Source of the DNA: Streptomyces hyaluromycini
GTDB taxonomy: Bacteria > Actinomycetota > Actinomycetes > Streptomycetales > Streptomycetaceae
Assembly: GCF_002217755.1 (NCBI RefSeq)
Contig: NZ_BCFL01000021.1
Span: 1-64,000, forward strand
Length of the DNA: 64,000 nt
Direction: 5' to 3'
This document shows, one piece after another, positions 35,341-43,964 of the stretch (its first letter is position 1; every line of letters starts with the position of its first letter). The translations under genes were made by a program, and so were the position numbers. The notes under the pieces were generated by a model. That model did not search any database. It was not told the DNA's origin and saw nothing but the letters and a program-made list of their open reading frames with translations.

Positions 35341-36422
35341 GAACCGCGCTCGTCATCGGCACCGGCCTGATCGGCACGTCCGCCGCGCTCGCCCTCGCCC
35401 AGCGGGGCGTCGTCGTCCACCTCGCCGACCACGACCCCGAGCAGGCCCGTACCGCGGCCGCGCTCGGCGCCGGCACCGACGAGGCCCCCGACGGGCGGGT
35501 CGACCTGGCGCTCGTCGCCGCCCCGCCCGCCCATGTGGCCGCCGTTCTCGCGGACGCGATGAGCAGGGGCCTGGCGCGCGGCTACGCCGACGTGGCCAGC
35601 GTCAAGGGCGGCCCGCGCCGGGAGCTGGAGGAACGCGGCCTGGACCTGACGTCGTACATCGGCACGCACCCCATGTCCGGCCGGGAGAAGTCCGGGCCGC
35701 TGGCGGCCACCGCCGACCTCTTCGAGGGCCGGCCCTGGGTGCTCACCCCCACCCGGGACACCGACACCGAGGTGCTGAACCTCGCCCTGGAGCTGGTCTC
35801 GCACTGCCGTGCCGTGCCGGTGGTCATGGACGCCGACGCCCACGACCGCGCGGTGGCCCTGGTCTCCCACATGCCCCACCTGGTCTCCAGCATGGTCGCG
35901 GCCCGCCTGGAGAACGCCGACGAGTCGGCCGTACGGCTGTGCGGACAGGGCATCCGGGACGTGACCCGGATCGCCGCCTCCGACCCCCGGATGTGGATCG
36001 ACATCCTCTCCGCGAACCCCGGCCCGGTCGCCGACCTGCTCGCCGACGTCTCCGCCGACCTCGACGAGACGGTCCGCGCCCTGCGCGCCCTGCAGTCCTC
36101 CGACGAGGACAAGCGGCGCGCGGGCGGGGCCGGCATCGCGGACGTGCTGCGCCGCGGCAACGCCGGTCAGGTCCGGGTGCCCGGCAAGCACGGGTCGGCG
36201 CCGCGGGTGTACGAGGTCGTGGCGGTGCTCATCGACGACCAGCCCGGTCAGCTGGCCCGGATCTTCGCGGACGCCGGGGCGGCCGGGGTCAACGTCGAGG
36301 ACGTGCGGATCGAGCACGCGACCGGTCAGCAGGCCGGTCACGTCCAGCTGTGGGTGGAGCCGAAGGCCGTGCCCGTGCTCACGTCGGCGCTGCGGGACCG
36401 GGGCTGGGCGCTGCGGCAGTAG
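35337..36422 (+). CDS. tyrA: prephenate dehydrogenase with ACT domain
   Basis: A 361-residue enzyme converting prephenate towards tyrosine. The Rossmann loop GTGLIG is at residues 8-13. GTHPMSGREKSGP is the active-site block, and HMPHLVSSMVAA follows. A C-terminal ACT domain (residues about 293-361, VYEVVAVLIDDQPGQLARIF) suggests feedback control by tyrosine. It is translationally coupled to aroH, whose product prephenate is its substrate. Confidence 0.94.
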   Translation: MRTALVIGTGLIGTSAALALAQRGVVVHLADHDPEQARTAAALGAGTDEAPDGRVDLALVAAPPAHVAAVLADAMSRGLARGYADVASVKGGPRRELEERGLDLTSYIGTHPMSGREKSGPLAATADLFEGRPWVLTPTRDTDTEVLNLALELVSHCRAVPVVMDADAHDRAVALVSHMPHLVSSMVAARLENADESAVRLCGQGIRDVTRIAASDPRMWIDILSANPGPVADLLADVSADLDETVRALRALQSSDEDKRRAGGAGIADVLRRGNAGQVRVPGKHGSAPRVYEVVAVLIDDQPGQLARIFADAGAAGVNVEDVRIEHATGQQAGHVQLWVEPKAVPVLTSALRDRGWALRQ

Positions 36423-36518
36423 GGCTGAGAACGGCGGTCCCGGGGGCCGGTAACCTTGTGCGGGGCGCACTGCCGCCCGCACACCACCCACCACCCTGCA
36501 CCCGGAAGGTGTCCCCCC

Positions 36519-37205
36519 GTGGAAAACGGCGCCGTAAAGCCCGTGATTGTCGCGATCGACGGCCCCTCGGGCACCGGCAAGTCGAGCACCTCCAAGGCCG
36601 TGGCCGAGCAGCTCGGCCTGAGCTACCTGGACACCGGCGCCCAGTACCGGGCCATCACCTGGTGGATGGTGACCAACGGCATCGACCTCACCGACCCGAC
36701 CGCGATCGCCGCGGTGGCCGGCAAGCCGGAGATCGTCTCGGGGACCGACCCGGTCAAGCCGACGATCACCGTCGACGGCGTGGACGTCGCCGGCCCGATC
36801 CGCACCGAGGAGGTCACCTCCAAGGTCAGCGCGGTCAGCGCGGTACCGGAGGTGCGGACCCGGATCAGCGAGCTGCAGCGGTCGCTGGCCCGCGCCGCCG
36901 CGGACGGCATCGTCGTCGAGGGCCGGGACATCGGCACCACCGTGCTGCCCGACGCCGACCTGAAGGTCTTCCTCACCGCCTCCCCGGAGGCCCGCGCGGC
37001 CCGCCGCAGCGGCGAGCTGAAGGGCGCCGACGTCAACGCCACCCGCGAGGCCCTGGTCAAGCGGGACGCGGCCGACTCCTCCCGCAAGACCTCGCCGCTC
37101 GCCAAGGCTGGCGACGCGGTCGAGGTGGACACCACCGAGCTGACGCTGGCCCAGGTCATCGAGTGCGTCGTCACCCTCGTCGAGGAGAAGCGGGCCGGGA
37201 AGTGA
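36519..37205 (+). CDS. cmk: cytidylate kinase
   Basis: A 228-residue nucleoside monophosphate kinase phosphorylating CMP/dCMP. The P-loop is GPSGTGKSS at residues 15-23, followed by YLDTGAQYRAITWW and VVEGRDIGTTVLPDADLKVFLTAS. GTG 36519 follows GGAAGG at 36504-36509, and a TAACCT element at about 36450 is a plausible -10. The gene overlaps the acyltransferase gene by GTGA, and der follows, the conserved cmk-plsC-der order of many actinobacteria. Confidence 0.95.
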   Translation: MENGAVKPVIVAIDGPSGTGKSSTSKAVAEQLGLSYLDTGAQYRAITWWMVTNGIDLTDPTAIAAVAGKPEIVSGTDPVKPTITVDGVDVAGPIRTEEVTSKVSAVSAVPEVRTRISELQRSLARAAADGIVVEGRDIGTTVLPDADLKVFLTASPEARAARRSGELKGADVNATREALVKRDAADSSRKTSPLAKAGDAVEVDTTELTLAQVIECVVTLVEEKRAGK

Positions 37206-37846
37206 GCGTTCCGTCGCAGCGGGGCGCCGAGACCGGGCGCCGCATCGGGGTCGGCCTGATGTACGGGCTGTGGAAGCCGCGCGTGCTCGGCTCCTGGAAG
37301 GTGCCCGCGCAGGGTCCGGCGATCCTGGCCGTGAACCACTCCCACAACATCGACGGCCCGATGGTCATGGGCGTGGCGCCCCGGCCGACGCACTTCCTCA
37401 TCAAGAAGGAGGCGTTCGTCGGGCCGCTCGACCCGTTCCTGACCCGGATCGGGCAGCTGAAGGTGGACCGCCACTCCACCGACCGCGCGGCGATCACCCG
37501 GGCGCTCGGCGTCCTGGAGGCCGGGGGAGTGCTCGGCATATTCCCCGAGGGCAGCCGCGGCGACGGCGACTTCGCCGCGCTCCGCGCGGGCCTCGCCTAC
37601 TTCGCGGTGCGCTCCGGGGCGCCGATCGTCCCGGTGGCCGTGCTGGGAAGCTCCGAGCGGCGCGGACGGTTGATAAAGGGGCTGCCGCCGCTGCGCGCCC
37701 GCGTCGACGTCGTCTTCGGCGATCCCTTCGAGGCGGGCGACGGCAGCGGCCGACGCACCCGAAAGGCCCTGGACGAGGCCACCGAGCGCATCCAGAAGCA
37801 GCTCACCAGTCACCTGGAAAACGCCAGGCGTCTGACCGGACGCTAG
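37202..37846 (+). CDS. 1-acyl-glycerol-3-phosphate acyltransferase-like protein
   Basis: A 214-residue PlsC-family acyltransferase. The catalytic NHx4D motif is NHSHNID (His46, Asp51), and the phosphate-binding FPEGSRG motif is intact. One hydrophobic segment near residues 15-45 may associate with the membrane. It probably acylates a lysophospholipid, but the exact acceptor is uncertain. It is coupled to cmk by a four-base overlap. A hairpin lies between it and der. Confidence 0.88.
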   Translation: MSVPSQRGAETGRRIGVGLMYGLWKPRVLGSWKVPAQGPAILAVNHSHNIDGPMVMGVAPRPTHFLIKKEAFVGPLDPFLTRIGQLKVDRHSTDRAAITRALGVLEAGGVLGIFPEGSRGDGDFAALRAGLAYFAVRSGAPIVPVAVLGSSERRGRLIKGLPPLRARVDVVFGDPFEAGDGSGRRTRKALDEATERIQKQLTSHLENARRLTGR

Positions 37847-37859
37847 GCGACACTGAGTA

Positions 37860-37903
37860 GTGGATCAGCCCGTGGGAGAGAGCCCGCAGCAGGTCTGATC
37901 CAC
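37860..37903. other. inverted repeat in the der leader
   Basis: GTGGATCAG (37860-37868) and CTGATCCAC (37895-37903) are perfect complements separated by 26 bases. The element lies between the acyltransferase stop and the der start. It could be a weak terminator, an RNA structure controlling der, or a protein-binding site. Confidence 0.5.
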
Positions 37904-37937
37904 CGATCACCACGATGAACGACGAGGTACGGACTTC

Positions 37938-39422
37938 ATGAACGACCACATCCAGCCCGGCGACTCGGCTGAGCACGAGTACGACCACGGGGCGCTCGGC
38001 GACGCCGAGTACGCGGAGTTCATGGAGCTCGCCGCGGAAGAGGGCTTCGACATCGAGGATGTCGAGGGTGCCATCGAGGCGGCCGGCCACGGTCCGCTGC
38101 CCGTCCTCGCCGTCGTCGGCCGCCCGAACGTCGGCAAGTCGACTCTGGTCAACCGCATCATCGGCCGCCGCGAGGCCGTCGTCGAGGACAAGCCCGGGGT
38201 CACCCGGGACCGGGTGACCTACGAGGCCGAGTGGGCGGGCCGCCGCTTCAAGGTCGTCGACACCGGCGGCTGGGAGCAGGACGTCCTCGGCATCGACGCC
38301 TCGGTGGCGGCCCAGGCCGAGTACGCGATCGAGGCGGCCGACGCGGTGGTCTTCGTCGTCGACGCCAAGGTCGGCGCGACCGACACCGACGAGGCGGTCG
38401 TGCGCCTGCTGCGCAAGGCCGGCAAGCCCGTCGTGCTGGCCGCCAACAAGGTCGACGGACCCAGCGGCGAGGCCGACGCGGCCTACCTCTGGTCCCTCGG
38501 TCTCGGCGAGCCGCACCCGGTCTCCGCCCTGCACGGCCGCGGCACCGGCGACATGCTGGACGCCGTCCTGGAGGCGCTGCCCGACGCGCCCGAGCAGACC
38601 TTCGGCGGCACGGGGGTCGGCGGCCCCCGCCGGATCGCCCTCATCGGCCGCCCGAACGTCGGCAAGTCCTCCCTTCTCAACAAGGTGGCGGGCGAGGAGC
38701 GCGTCGTCGTCAACGAGATCGCCGGCACCACCCGCGACCCGGTCGACGAACTGATCGAGCTCGGCGGCATCACCTGGAAGTTCGTCGACACCGCCGGTAT
38801 CCGCAAGCGCGTCCACCTCCAGCAGGGCGCCGACTACTACGCCTCGCTGCGCACCGCGGCCGCCGTCGAGAAGGCCGAACTCGCGGTCATCCTGCTGGAC
38901 GCCTCCGGGAACATCTCGGTGCAGGACCAGCGCATCGTCACCATGGCCGTCGAGGCGGGCCGCGCGGTCGTCCTCGCCTTCAACAAGTGGGACACCCTCG
39001 ACGAGGAGCGCCGCTACTACCTGGAGCGCGAGATCGAGACCGAGCTCGGCCAGGTCGCCTGGGCACCCCGCGTCAACGTCTCCGCGCGCACCGGCCGCCA
39101 CATGGAGAAGCTGGTCCCCGCGATCGAGACCGCCCTCGCCGGCTGGGAGACCCGCGTCCCCACCGGCCGCCTCAACGCCTTCCTCGGCGAGCTGGTCTCG
39201 GCCCACCCGCACCCCGTCCGGGGCGGCAAGCAGCCGCGCATCCTCTTCGGCACCCAGGCCGGCACCAAGCCGCCGCGTTTCGTCCTGTTCGCCTCCGGCT
39301 TCATCGAGGCGGGCTACCGCCGCTTCATCGAGCGCCGGCTGCGCGAGGAGTTCGGCTTCGAGGGCACGCCGATCCACATCTCCGTGCGGGTGCGCGAGAA
39401 GCGCGGCACGAAGAAGAAGTAA
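37938..39422 (+). CDS. der: ribosome biogenesis GTPase Der (EngA)
   Basis: A 494-residue double GTPase needed for 50S assembly. G1 loops are GRPNVGKST (from residue 61) and GRPNVGKSS (from residue 237), with matching DTGG/DTAG, NKVD and NKWD motifs. A C-terminal KH-like domain follows from about residue 405. The first 55 residues are an acidic extension typical of actinobacteria. ATG 37938 overlaps the stop of an eight-codon ORF beginning at ATG 37915, which might couple translation. Confidence 0.95.
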   Translation: MNDHIQPGDSAEHEYDHGALGDAEYAEFMELAAEEGFDIEDVEGAIEAAGHGPLPVLAVVGRPNVGKSTLVNRIIGRREAVVEDKPGVTRDRVTYEAEWAGRRFKVVDTGGWEQDVLGIDASVAAQAEYAIEAADAVVFVVDAKVGATDTDEAVVRLLRKAGKPVVLAANKVDGPSGEADAAYLWSLGLGEPHPVSALHGRGTGDMLDAVLEALPDAPEQTFGGTGVGGPRRIALIGRPNVGKSSLLNKVAGEERVVVNEIAGTTRDPVDELIELGGITWKFVDTAGIRKRVHLQQGADYYASLRTAAAVEKAELAVILLDASGNISVQDQRIVTMAVEAGRAVVLAFNKWDTLDEERRYYLEREIETELGQVAWAPRVNVSARTGRHMEKLVPAIETALAGWETRVPTGRLNAFLGELVSAHPHPVRGGKQPRILFGTQAGTKPPRFVLFASGFIEAGYRRFIERRLREEFGFEGTPIHISVRVREKRGTKKK

Positions 39423-39476
39423 CCGCATGCGTGAGGGGCGGCCACCGTCAGCGGTGGCCGCCCCTCACGCATGCGG
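39423..39476. terminator. 25-bp perfect hairpin after der
   Basis: Positions 39423-39447 and 39452-39476 pair without mismatch around a TCAG tetraloop, beginning directly at the der stop. It is the strongest hairpin in the window and serves the convergent small gene on the minus strand as well. Confidence 0.92.
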
Positions 39477-39490
39477 CACGGACGTGGCCG

Positions 39491-39898
39491 TCACTGCCCC
39501 CGGCGCGGTCCCGGCGGAAGCGCAGCCGGGACCGGCGTCATCCCGGTCTCCTGGGCCCGCCCGAGCGTCCCGACCCGCTGCCACTGCGGCGGCTGCGGCT
39601 GCCCGCCGCCGTTCCGGGCGCTGTAGGCACCGGCGCTGTACGCGCTGTACGAGTTCCCTCCGTACGACCCCAGACCGTGGGTGCCGGTACTGAACGGGGC
39701 GCTCCCGAAGGCGACGAACCCCAGCGACTCCTCACCGCTGCGATCACCCGGCAGCGAACGGAAGGCCTTGACCCACTCCGTATAGAGCGAGTCGTAGATC
39801 GGCGTGGCCGAGAGCCCGCCCGGGGCCTCCTGAGCCGCCCGAGCAGCGGGAACGGCGGAGAAGGACGGCCGGTGGGGAGGAAGGTCGTATGCGTGCAC
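39491..39898 (-). CDS. small hypothetical protein (DUF6643-like)
   Basis: A 135-residue protein with no recognised domain. The best conserved-looking part is YDSLYTEWVKAFRSLPGDRSGEESLGF (residues about 36-62). The C-terminal half is rich in Ser, Tyr, Gly, Gln and Pro. It resembles Streptomyces proteins grouped as DUF6643, from memory. GTG 39898 is used as the start, and the ribosome binding site is weak. It converges on der with the 39423 hairpin between them. Confidence 0.6.
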   Translation of the reverse strand: MHAYDLPPHRPSFSAVPAARAAQEAPGGLSATPIYDSLYTEWVKAFRSLPGDRSGEESLGFVAFGSAPFSTGTHGLGSYGGNSYSAYSAGAYSARNGGGQPQPPQWQRVGTLGRAQETGMTPVPAALPPGPRRGQ

Positions 39899-39939
39899 GT
39901 ATGTCCAAACGACCGGATTCTTGAAGAGATGCGGCTCTC

Positions 39940-40020
39940 AGGCGCCCTTTAGGGGCGCGGGGCTGTATTGAATCTGCGGCTACCGCCGCGTGGGCGCGAG
40001 CAACCACGACGCTGCCGCAC
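39940..40020 (+). repeat. dispersed palindromic intergenic element, copy C
   Basis: GGCGCCCTTTAGGGGCGCGG hairpin, then TGCGGCTACCGCCGCG and GGGCGCGAGCAACCACGACGC. It has the same order of blocks as copies A and B. It lies between two minus-strand genes. Confidence 0.82.
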
Positions 40021-40060
40021 TCGCGATCCGGACCGCAGCTCCCACTTCCGTGGGCGAGCC

Positions 40061-40846
40061 TCACACCCCCGCAAGAGGCAACGCCGCCGCCACCAGTTTC
40101 CCGTTCGCCGCCGCCTTGTCGATCGCGTCGCGCAGCAGGTCCTCCCGCGGCTGCCGCCCGATCGACCCCACCGGCGCCGCGAACATCAGCACCTGCTGGT
40201 GCTTGTTGGCGGCCGCCCGCCACCCGTCGGTCACCTGCAGCGGCTGATGCGCCTGCCACCACGCCACCGGCTGCCCGCCCGTCGGGCCCGGCTGCAGCAC
40301 CGCGTGCAGCTGACCCACCGCCAGCAGCACCGACCACCCGTGCAGCACCGGCGGCACCGCGGACAGCTCCGGCACCGGCATGAAGCCCTGTTCGATGAGG
40401 AGCGGCAGGAAGTCGTCGCCCACCCCGTCCGTGCCGGGCCGCACGATCGGCGAGGTCGGCTCCACGACCAGCGCGGGGTGCAACTCCCCGGCGATCAGCA
40501 CGAGTCCGCTGGTCACCCCGAGCACCGCCTGCTCGGGCACGGACTTCTGCGGCCCGCCGCCCGGCGCGCTGTCGCCGTTGATGGAGCGGACCGCCCCCTG
40601 CAGCTGCTCCTCGGTGACCTGGACGACCTGCGAGGGCAGGCAGGTGGCGTGGGCGAAGGCCAGGACGGCGGTCTCGTCGCCGATGAACAGGACGGTGCTG
40701 GTGCGCTCCTGTTCGGAGTCGCCCGGGGTGCGGCAGGACGTGCAGTCGTAGCTGCCGGGGGCGTTGTCTCCGGCGAGCAGCCGGTCGGCTTCTTCGTCGC
40801 CGATCTCGGCGCGTACCTCGTCGCTGACGTCGAGCATGCGCGGCAC
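40061..40846 (-). CDS. hypothetical protein with CxxC motif
   Basis: A 261-residue soluble protein of no recognised family. A CTSCRTPG motif near residues 35-42 could bind a metal. The remainder is a mixed alpha/beta protein without a signal peptide or membrane segments. GTG 40846 has GGGAG a few bases upstream, giving the MPRMLDVSDEVRAEI start. Third-position base use is like that of its neighbours, so it is a real gene. Role unknown. Confidence 0.78.
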   Translation of the reverse strand: MPRMLDVSDEVRAEIGDEEADRLLAGDNAPGSYDCTSCRTPGDSEQERTSTVLFIGDETAVLAFAHATCLPSQVVQVTEEQLQGAVRSINGDSAPGGGPQKSVPEQAVLGVTSGLVLIAGELHPALVVEPTSPIVRPGTDGVGDDFLPLLIEQGFMPVPELSAVPPVLHGWSVLLAVGQLHAVLQPGPTGGQPVAWWQAHQPLQVTDGWRAAANKHQQVLMFAAPVGSIGRQPREDLLRDAIDKAAANGKLVAAALPLAGV

Positions 40847-40877
40847 GGTGGCTCCCTCGGGATGCGGTGCGTGAAGG

Positions 40878-40910
40878 CCCGGGGGGCTCCCGGTCCGTGA
40901 GCCCCCGGGG
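40878..40910. other. GC-rich hairpin
   Basis: GGGGGCTC (40882-40889) pairs with GAGCCCCC (40899-40906), extended by CCC/GGG across one mismatch. It lies just upstream of the minus-strand gene, so it is not an obvious terminator; its role is unclear. Confidence 0.4.
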
Positions 40911-41386
40911 TCGCGGGCTCATGAAGAAGACAACGGGTGATCTGTGGTGGGGGTCACGCATCGGGGGGATCGGGATCGAACCATCCGCTGCACAGGGTCA
41001 CTCCTCGTGCGGAATCCGGCACTCCCCGTCAACTCTTCGCAAGTCAAAGGAGTTTGACGCGGTGAAGTGAATCACAGATCCATCGAACCCATGGTCGACA
41101 AATGACGAAATCAGGGAATGTAGTGGGTGGCCGAAAATCGCCGCTACCCACGGTAACACCGAACTGGCCTGGCCCGACAGGGAGTTGGTTGATTTCGGGC
41201 GTTCCCGATCTCTAGATTCCTCCGCCGTGTGCAGCGAGCACCGCTCGGGTACGTCCGCCGGCCACATCAGGCAGAGCACCACCGCAGTACCGGCCGCGGC
41301 GGACGGGGCGAGCGCGAGGAACCGCGTCCATCGCGCGGGGACCGCGTCCCGCCTGGGGGACCCCGGGTATGTGGAGAGGGAAATAC
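40911..41386. other. long leader/intergenic region before the Rpf gene
   Basis: About 480 bp without a supportable gene, lower in G+C than its surroundings around 41030-41130. The only clear element is the candidate promoter at 41189-41218. I looked for the c-di-AMP riboswitch that controls some Streptomyces rpf genes and could not find its conserved GGGAACC and GGGTGAAT blocks. Confidence 0.5.
41189..41218 (+). promoter_or_regulatory. candidate rpf promoter
   Basis: TTGATT (41189-41194), an 18-base spacer and TAGATT (41213-41218). It would give a leader of about 160 bases before ATG 41387. Confidence 0.4.
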
Positions 41387-42082
41387 ATGTCCGAGTGTGC
41401 CGATACCACCCGTGAGACCGCCGTCGCCAAGAACGGCTCCCGCAAGGGCCGTACGACAGCCGCCCTGGCCGGAGCGGCGCTGCTCGCCCCGCTGGGCCTG
41501 CTGGCGGCCACCGGCAACGCCGCGGCGGCGGACAATGGAGTGTGGGACCGCATCGCCCAGTGCGAGAGCGGCGGCAACTGGCACATCAACACCGGCAACG
41601 GCTACTACGGCGGACTCCAGTTCTCCGCCTCCACCTGGCGCGCGTACGGCGGCACCGCCTACGCCGCGACGGCCGACCAGGCCTCCAGGGAAGCGCAGAT
41701 CGCCGTCGCCACCAAGGTCCAGCACGCCCAGGGCTGGGGCGCGTGGCCGGTCTGCTCGGCGCGGGCCGGGGCGACCGGTTCGGCGCCCGAGAGCGCCTCG
41801 GTGACCACGAAGAGCACCACGGAGTCGGCGACGAAGTCGTCGAAGTCGTCGACCACGACGACCACCCGGAAGTCGGCCCCCGCGGCGAAGACGCCGCAGC
41901 GCCCGACGGCCGGCACCGGCCGCACCTCGGCCAAGGGTGACTACACCGTCCGCAAGGGCGACACCCTGAGCGAGATCGCCGAGCGGCACGGCACCACGTG
42001 GCAGCGCCTCTACGCCGCCAACAAGGCCGTCATCGGCGACGACCCGAACCTCATCGTGCCCGGGCAGCGCCTCGCGCTCTGA
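41387..42082 (+). CDS. resuscitation-promoting factor-like secreted muralytic enzyme with LysM
   Basis: A 231-residue exported protein. Residues 1-47 are a long signal peptide ending in an Ala-rich site. The transglycosylase-like Rpf domain spans about residues 48-125 and contains the catalytic Glu in CESGGNWHINTGNGYYGGLQF. A Thr/Ser/Lys linker (about 130-180) leads to a C-terminal LysM (YTVRKGDTLSEIAERHGTTW). Rpf enzymes cleave peptidoglycan and help spores or dormant cells resume growth. GGAGAGGG at 41372-41380 supports the start. Confidence 0.93.
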   Translation: MSECADTTRETAVAKNGSRKGRTTAALAGAALLAPLGLLAATGNAAAADNGVWDRIAQCESGGNWHINTGNGYYGGLQFSASTWRAYGGTAYAATADQASREAQIAVATKVQHAQGWGAWPVCSARAGATGSAPESASVTTKSTTESATKSSKSSTTTTTRKSAPAAKTPQRPTAGTGRTSAKGDYTVRKGDTLSEIAERHGTTWQRLYAANKAVIGDDPNLIVPGQRLAL

Positions 42083-42102
42083 CGCGAACCCCTGCCCCGC
42101 AC

Positions 42103-42141
42103 CACCATGCCCCGCCCGGTCCGACCGGGCGGGGCATGGTG
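42103..42141 (+). terminator. rpf terminator
   Basis: An 18-bp perfect stem (42103-42120 with 42124-42141) with a 3-base loop, 21 bases after the rpf stop, followed by a short T-containing stretch. Confidence 0.88.
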
Positions 42142-42564
42142 CGTTTCGTGGGGACATGTACATGCTCCGAATGAGGGGCGCATGCCCGTATGTGAGGCCG
42201 ATTCATGTGCGGACGGCATGCTCCGAGTTCACGTTGCCGCAACCCCGCTCCTACCCGCGCGCTACGGGGGTTCTGTGCCGAACCGGTGAATCTCTTATGC
42301 GGTGTCAGCTTCGGTGCGTCCCGGCGGAATCGGAATGGAATGCAGGCGCCGGAGTGTCCCGGATCCAGGCTTCCGGTTCTTTCCGGCGGCTTTTCGGAAG
42401 ACCCTACCGGCATCGGGGAATTGCGCTCGAATGCGCCAGGAAGGCGCATGGAACCGCTCGTACGTGTGACAGAGTTCGACCGAAACGCGTGTCGTGATTC
42501 TGTGACAGAAGCGTGACCGGAGACGGACGTGGGACTTCGGCTTCCGTCTCCGCCGGAAGCGGCC
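42142..42564. other. intergenic region upstream of the I78-like gene
   Basis: About 420 bp with no supportable gene. TGTGACAGA occurs twice 36 bp apart (42465-42473 and 42501-42509), and CATGCTCCGA occurs twice near 42160 and 42220. These may be protein-binding sites for the downstream promoter. Confidence 0.4.
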
Positions 42565-42570
42565 TAGCGT
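42565..42570 (+). promoter_or_regulatory. -10 element for leaderless I78-like gene
   Basis: TAGCGT is followed by seven bases and ATG 42578, with no ribosome binding site. Confidence 0.45.
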
Positions 42571-42577
42571 GGGCCGC

Positions 42578-42793
42578 ATGGCACCGGACACCGCTCCGCC
42601 GAAGGAGCCCCAGGACAGCCCGCAAGGGTACGTAGGCCTCGACGCGGGCGACGCGGAACGGTTCGCCCGGCAACGGGGGTGGACGACGGTGCGCTCGCTG
42701 CCGCCGGGCGCGATCATCACCATGGAGTACCGGACGGGGCGGCTCAACTTCGAGGTGCGGGACGGCGTCGTGGCGCGCGCCTGGAAGGGCTGA
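42578..42793 (+). CDS. small I78-family-like protease inhibitor protein
   Basis: A 71-residue protein. The C-terminal half (VRSLPPGAIITMEYRTGRLNFEVRDGVV) matches the pattern of the I78 inhibitor family, where a V-R-x-x-P-G stretch is followed by T-M-(D/E)-Y and R-L-N. No signal peptide is visible, which is unusual for a secreted inhibitor. ATG 42578 is chosen because a leaderless -10 sits seven bases upstream; GTG 42569 is less likely. It ends at a bidirectional terminator. Confidence 0.75.
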   Translation: MAPDTAPPKEPQDSPQGYVGLDAGDAERFARQRGWTTVRSLPPGAIITMEYRTGRLNFEVRDGVVARAWKG

Positions 42794-42804
42794 CCGTACG
42801 ACGG

Positions 42805-42844
42805 CGAAGGCCCCGGTTCCCGCAGTGGGGAACCGGGGCCTTCG
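42805..42844. terminator. bidirectional terminator
   Basis: CGAAGGCCCCGGTTCC (42805-42820) pairs perfectly with its complement at 42829-42844, between the I78-like gene and the convergent PAP2 gene. Confidence 0.88.
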
Positions 42845-42931
42845 CGGTGCCGGGGGCGGCTGTGCGTACCTGACCCCCGCTTGTCGTACCGCGGCCTGTC
42901 GTACCGCCCTGTCGTACCGGTGGGGCGGCCG

Positions 42932-43951
42932 TCAGCCGCCCGCCACGGGGCGGGCCGCCTGGGTGGCGGTGCCGCGCGGCTGCCGCTCGGGGTGCGGCGG
43001 GCGGCGGCTGCCCGCCGGGGTCACCGGGGTGCGCTCCGAGCGGGCGGTGTGCGGGCCGGGTGCCAGATGGATCGGGGCCCTGGGCGCGCGGGCCAGGGAG
43101 ACCGGCTCGGGTTCCGGCGTCGTCTGGTCGACGGGCGTCGGCCGCGGCTTGAGGACCACGGGCACCGGGACCGGGGCGGGCACCGTGCTGCCGCGGCGGG
43201 CGCGCCAGCGGTCGCGCAGGTCGAAGAGCGAGGTCTCGGCGCGGGCGATGAACGGCTCGCACCACGGCAGCGCCAGCAGGATCAGCAGCCCCGCGGCCCA
43301 GCCCAGCAACACGTCGCTCAGCCAGTGCGTACCGAGGTAGACGGTGGACATGCCGACGCCGAGGGAGGTGACCGCCGAGGCGGCGGAGAGCCAGCGGCGG
43401 GCCCTCGGGGTGGAGGCCAGATATGCCAGAATTCCCCAGGTGACCACCGCGTTGGCGGTGTGTCCGCTGGGGAATATATCGCCGCCCAGGCCCATCTCGT
43501 TCGAGCCGATGACGGTCGCGTAGTGCGGTCCGAGGCGCCCCATGCCGAGCTTGGCGGCGCCGACCGTGATGTTGAGCAGCAGCAGGGAGGCGCCGAGGGT
43601 CAGCATCGGGCGCAGGGTGTGCTGCCGCCACGAGCGCCAGCCCAGCCAGGCCGCGACCATCACGGCGGTCGGGCCGCGCTGGCCGAGGACCACGTAGTAG
43701 TCGACGAACCAGTGGATCCCCGACCACTGCTGGTACGGCCGGAAGAACATGACCTGCCAGTCGAGCCGGACCAGCCACGACGTGATCACGACGGCCCACA
43801 CGATCGCCAGGTAGAAGGCCAGGGTCGCGGTGAACAACACGACCCGGTGCCGGCTCATCTTCGGCACATCAATGTGGGCCGGCCGTTCCGGCTCACGGTC
43901 CAGCCTGGCGAACACCCGGTCCAGACGGGTGAGGTTTCGTTCGGTACGCAC
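42932..43951 (-). CDS. PAP2-family membrane phosphatase
   Basis: A 339-residue integral membrane protein with about six membrane helices (residues about 35-235) and a Pro/Arg-rich cytoplasmic tail (about 260-339). PAP2 motifs 2 and 3 are clear: FPSGHTANAV and STVYLGTHWLSDVLLGW. Motif 1 is a variant, K-LGMGRLGP rather than K-x6-RP. It probably dephosphorylates a lipid phosphate such as undecaprenyl pyrophosphate or phosphatidate. GTG 43951 lies seven bases after TAACGT, suggesting a leaderless transcript. Confidence 0.87.
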   Translation of the reverse strand: MRTERNLTRLDRVFARLDREPERPAHIDVPKMSRHRVVLFTATLAFYLAIVWAVVITSWLVRLDWQVMFFRPYQQWSGIHWFVDYYVVLGQRGPTAVMVAAWLGWRSWRQHTLRPMLTLGASLLLLNITVGAAKLGMGRLGPHYATVIGSNEMGLGGDIFPSGHTANAVVTWGILAYLASTPRARRWLSAASAVTSLGVGMSTVYLGTHWLSDVLLGWAAGLLILLALPWCEPFIARAETSLFDLRDRWRARRGSTVPAPVPVPVVLKPRPTPVDQTTPEPEPVSLARAPRAPIHLAPGPHTARSERTPVTPAGSRRPPHPERQPRGTATQAARPVAGG

Positions 43952-43958
43952 CCAATCG

Positions 43959-43964
43959 ACGTTA
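43959..43964 (-). promoter_or_regulatory. -10 element for leaderless PAP2 gene
   Basis: TAACGT on the minus strand is followed by seven bases and GTG 43951, with no ribosome binding site. Confidence 0.45.

Noticed and set aside
40911..41386. c-di-AMP (ydaO-type) riboswitch in the rpf leader
   Set aside because: Some Streptomyces rpf genes have one, but the conserved GGGAACC and GGGTGAAT blocks are not found here.
42156..42497. 113-codon plus-strand frame in the gap after rpf
   Set aside because: No ribosome binding site, unusual Arg/Cys content and no third-position bias; it starts just beyond the rpf terminator.
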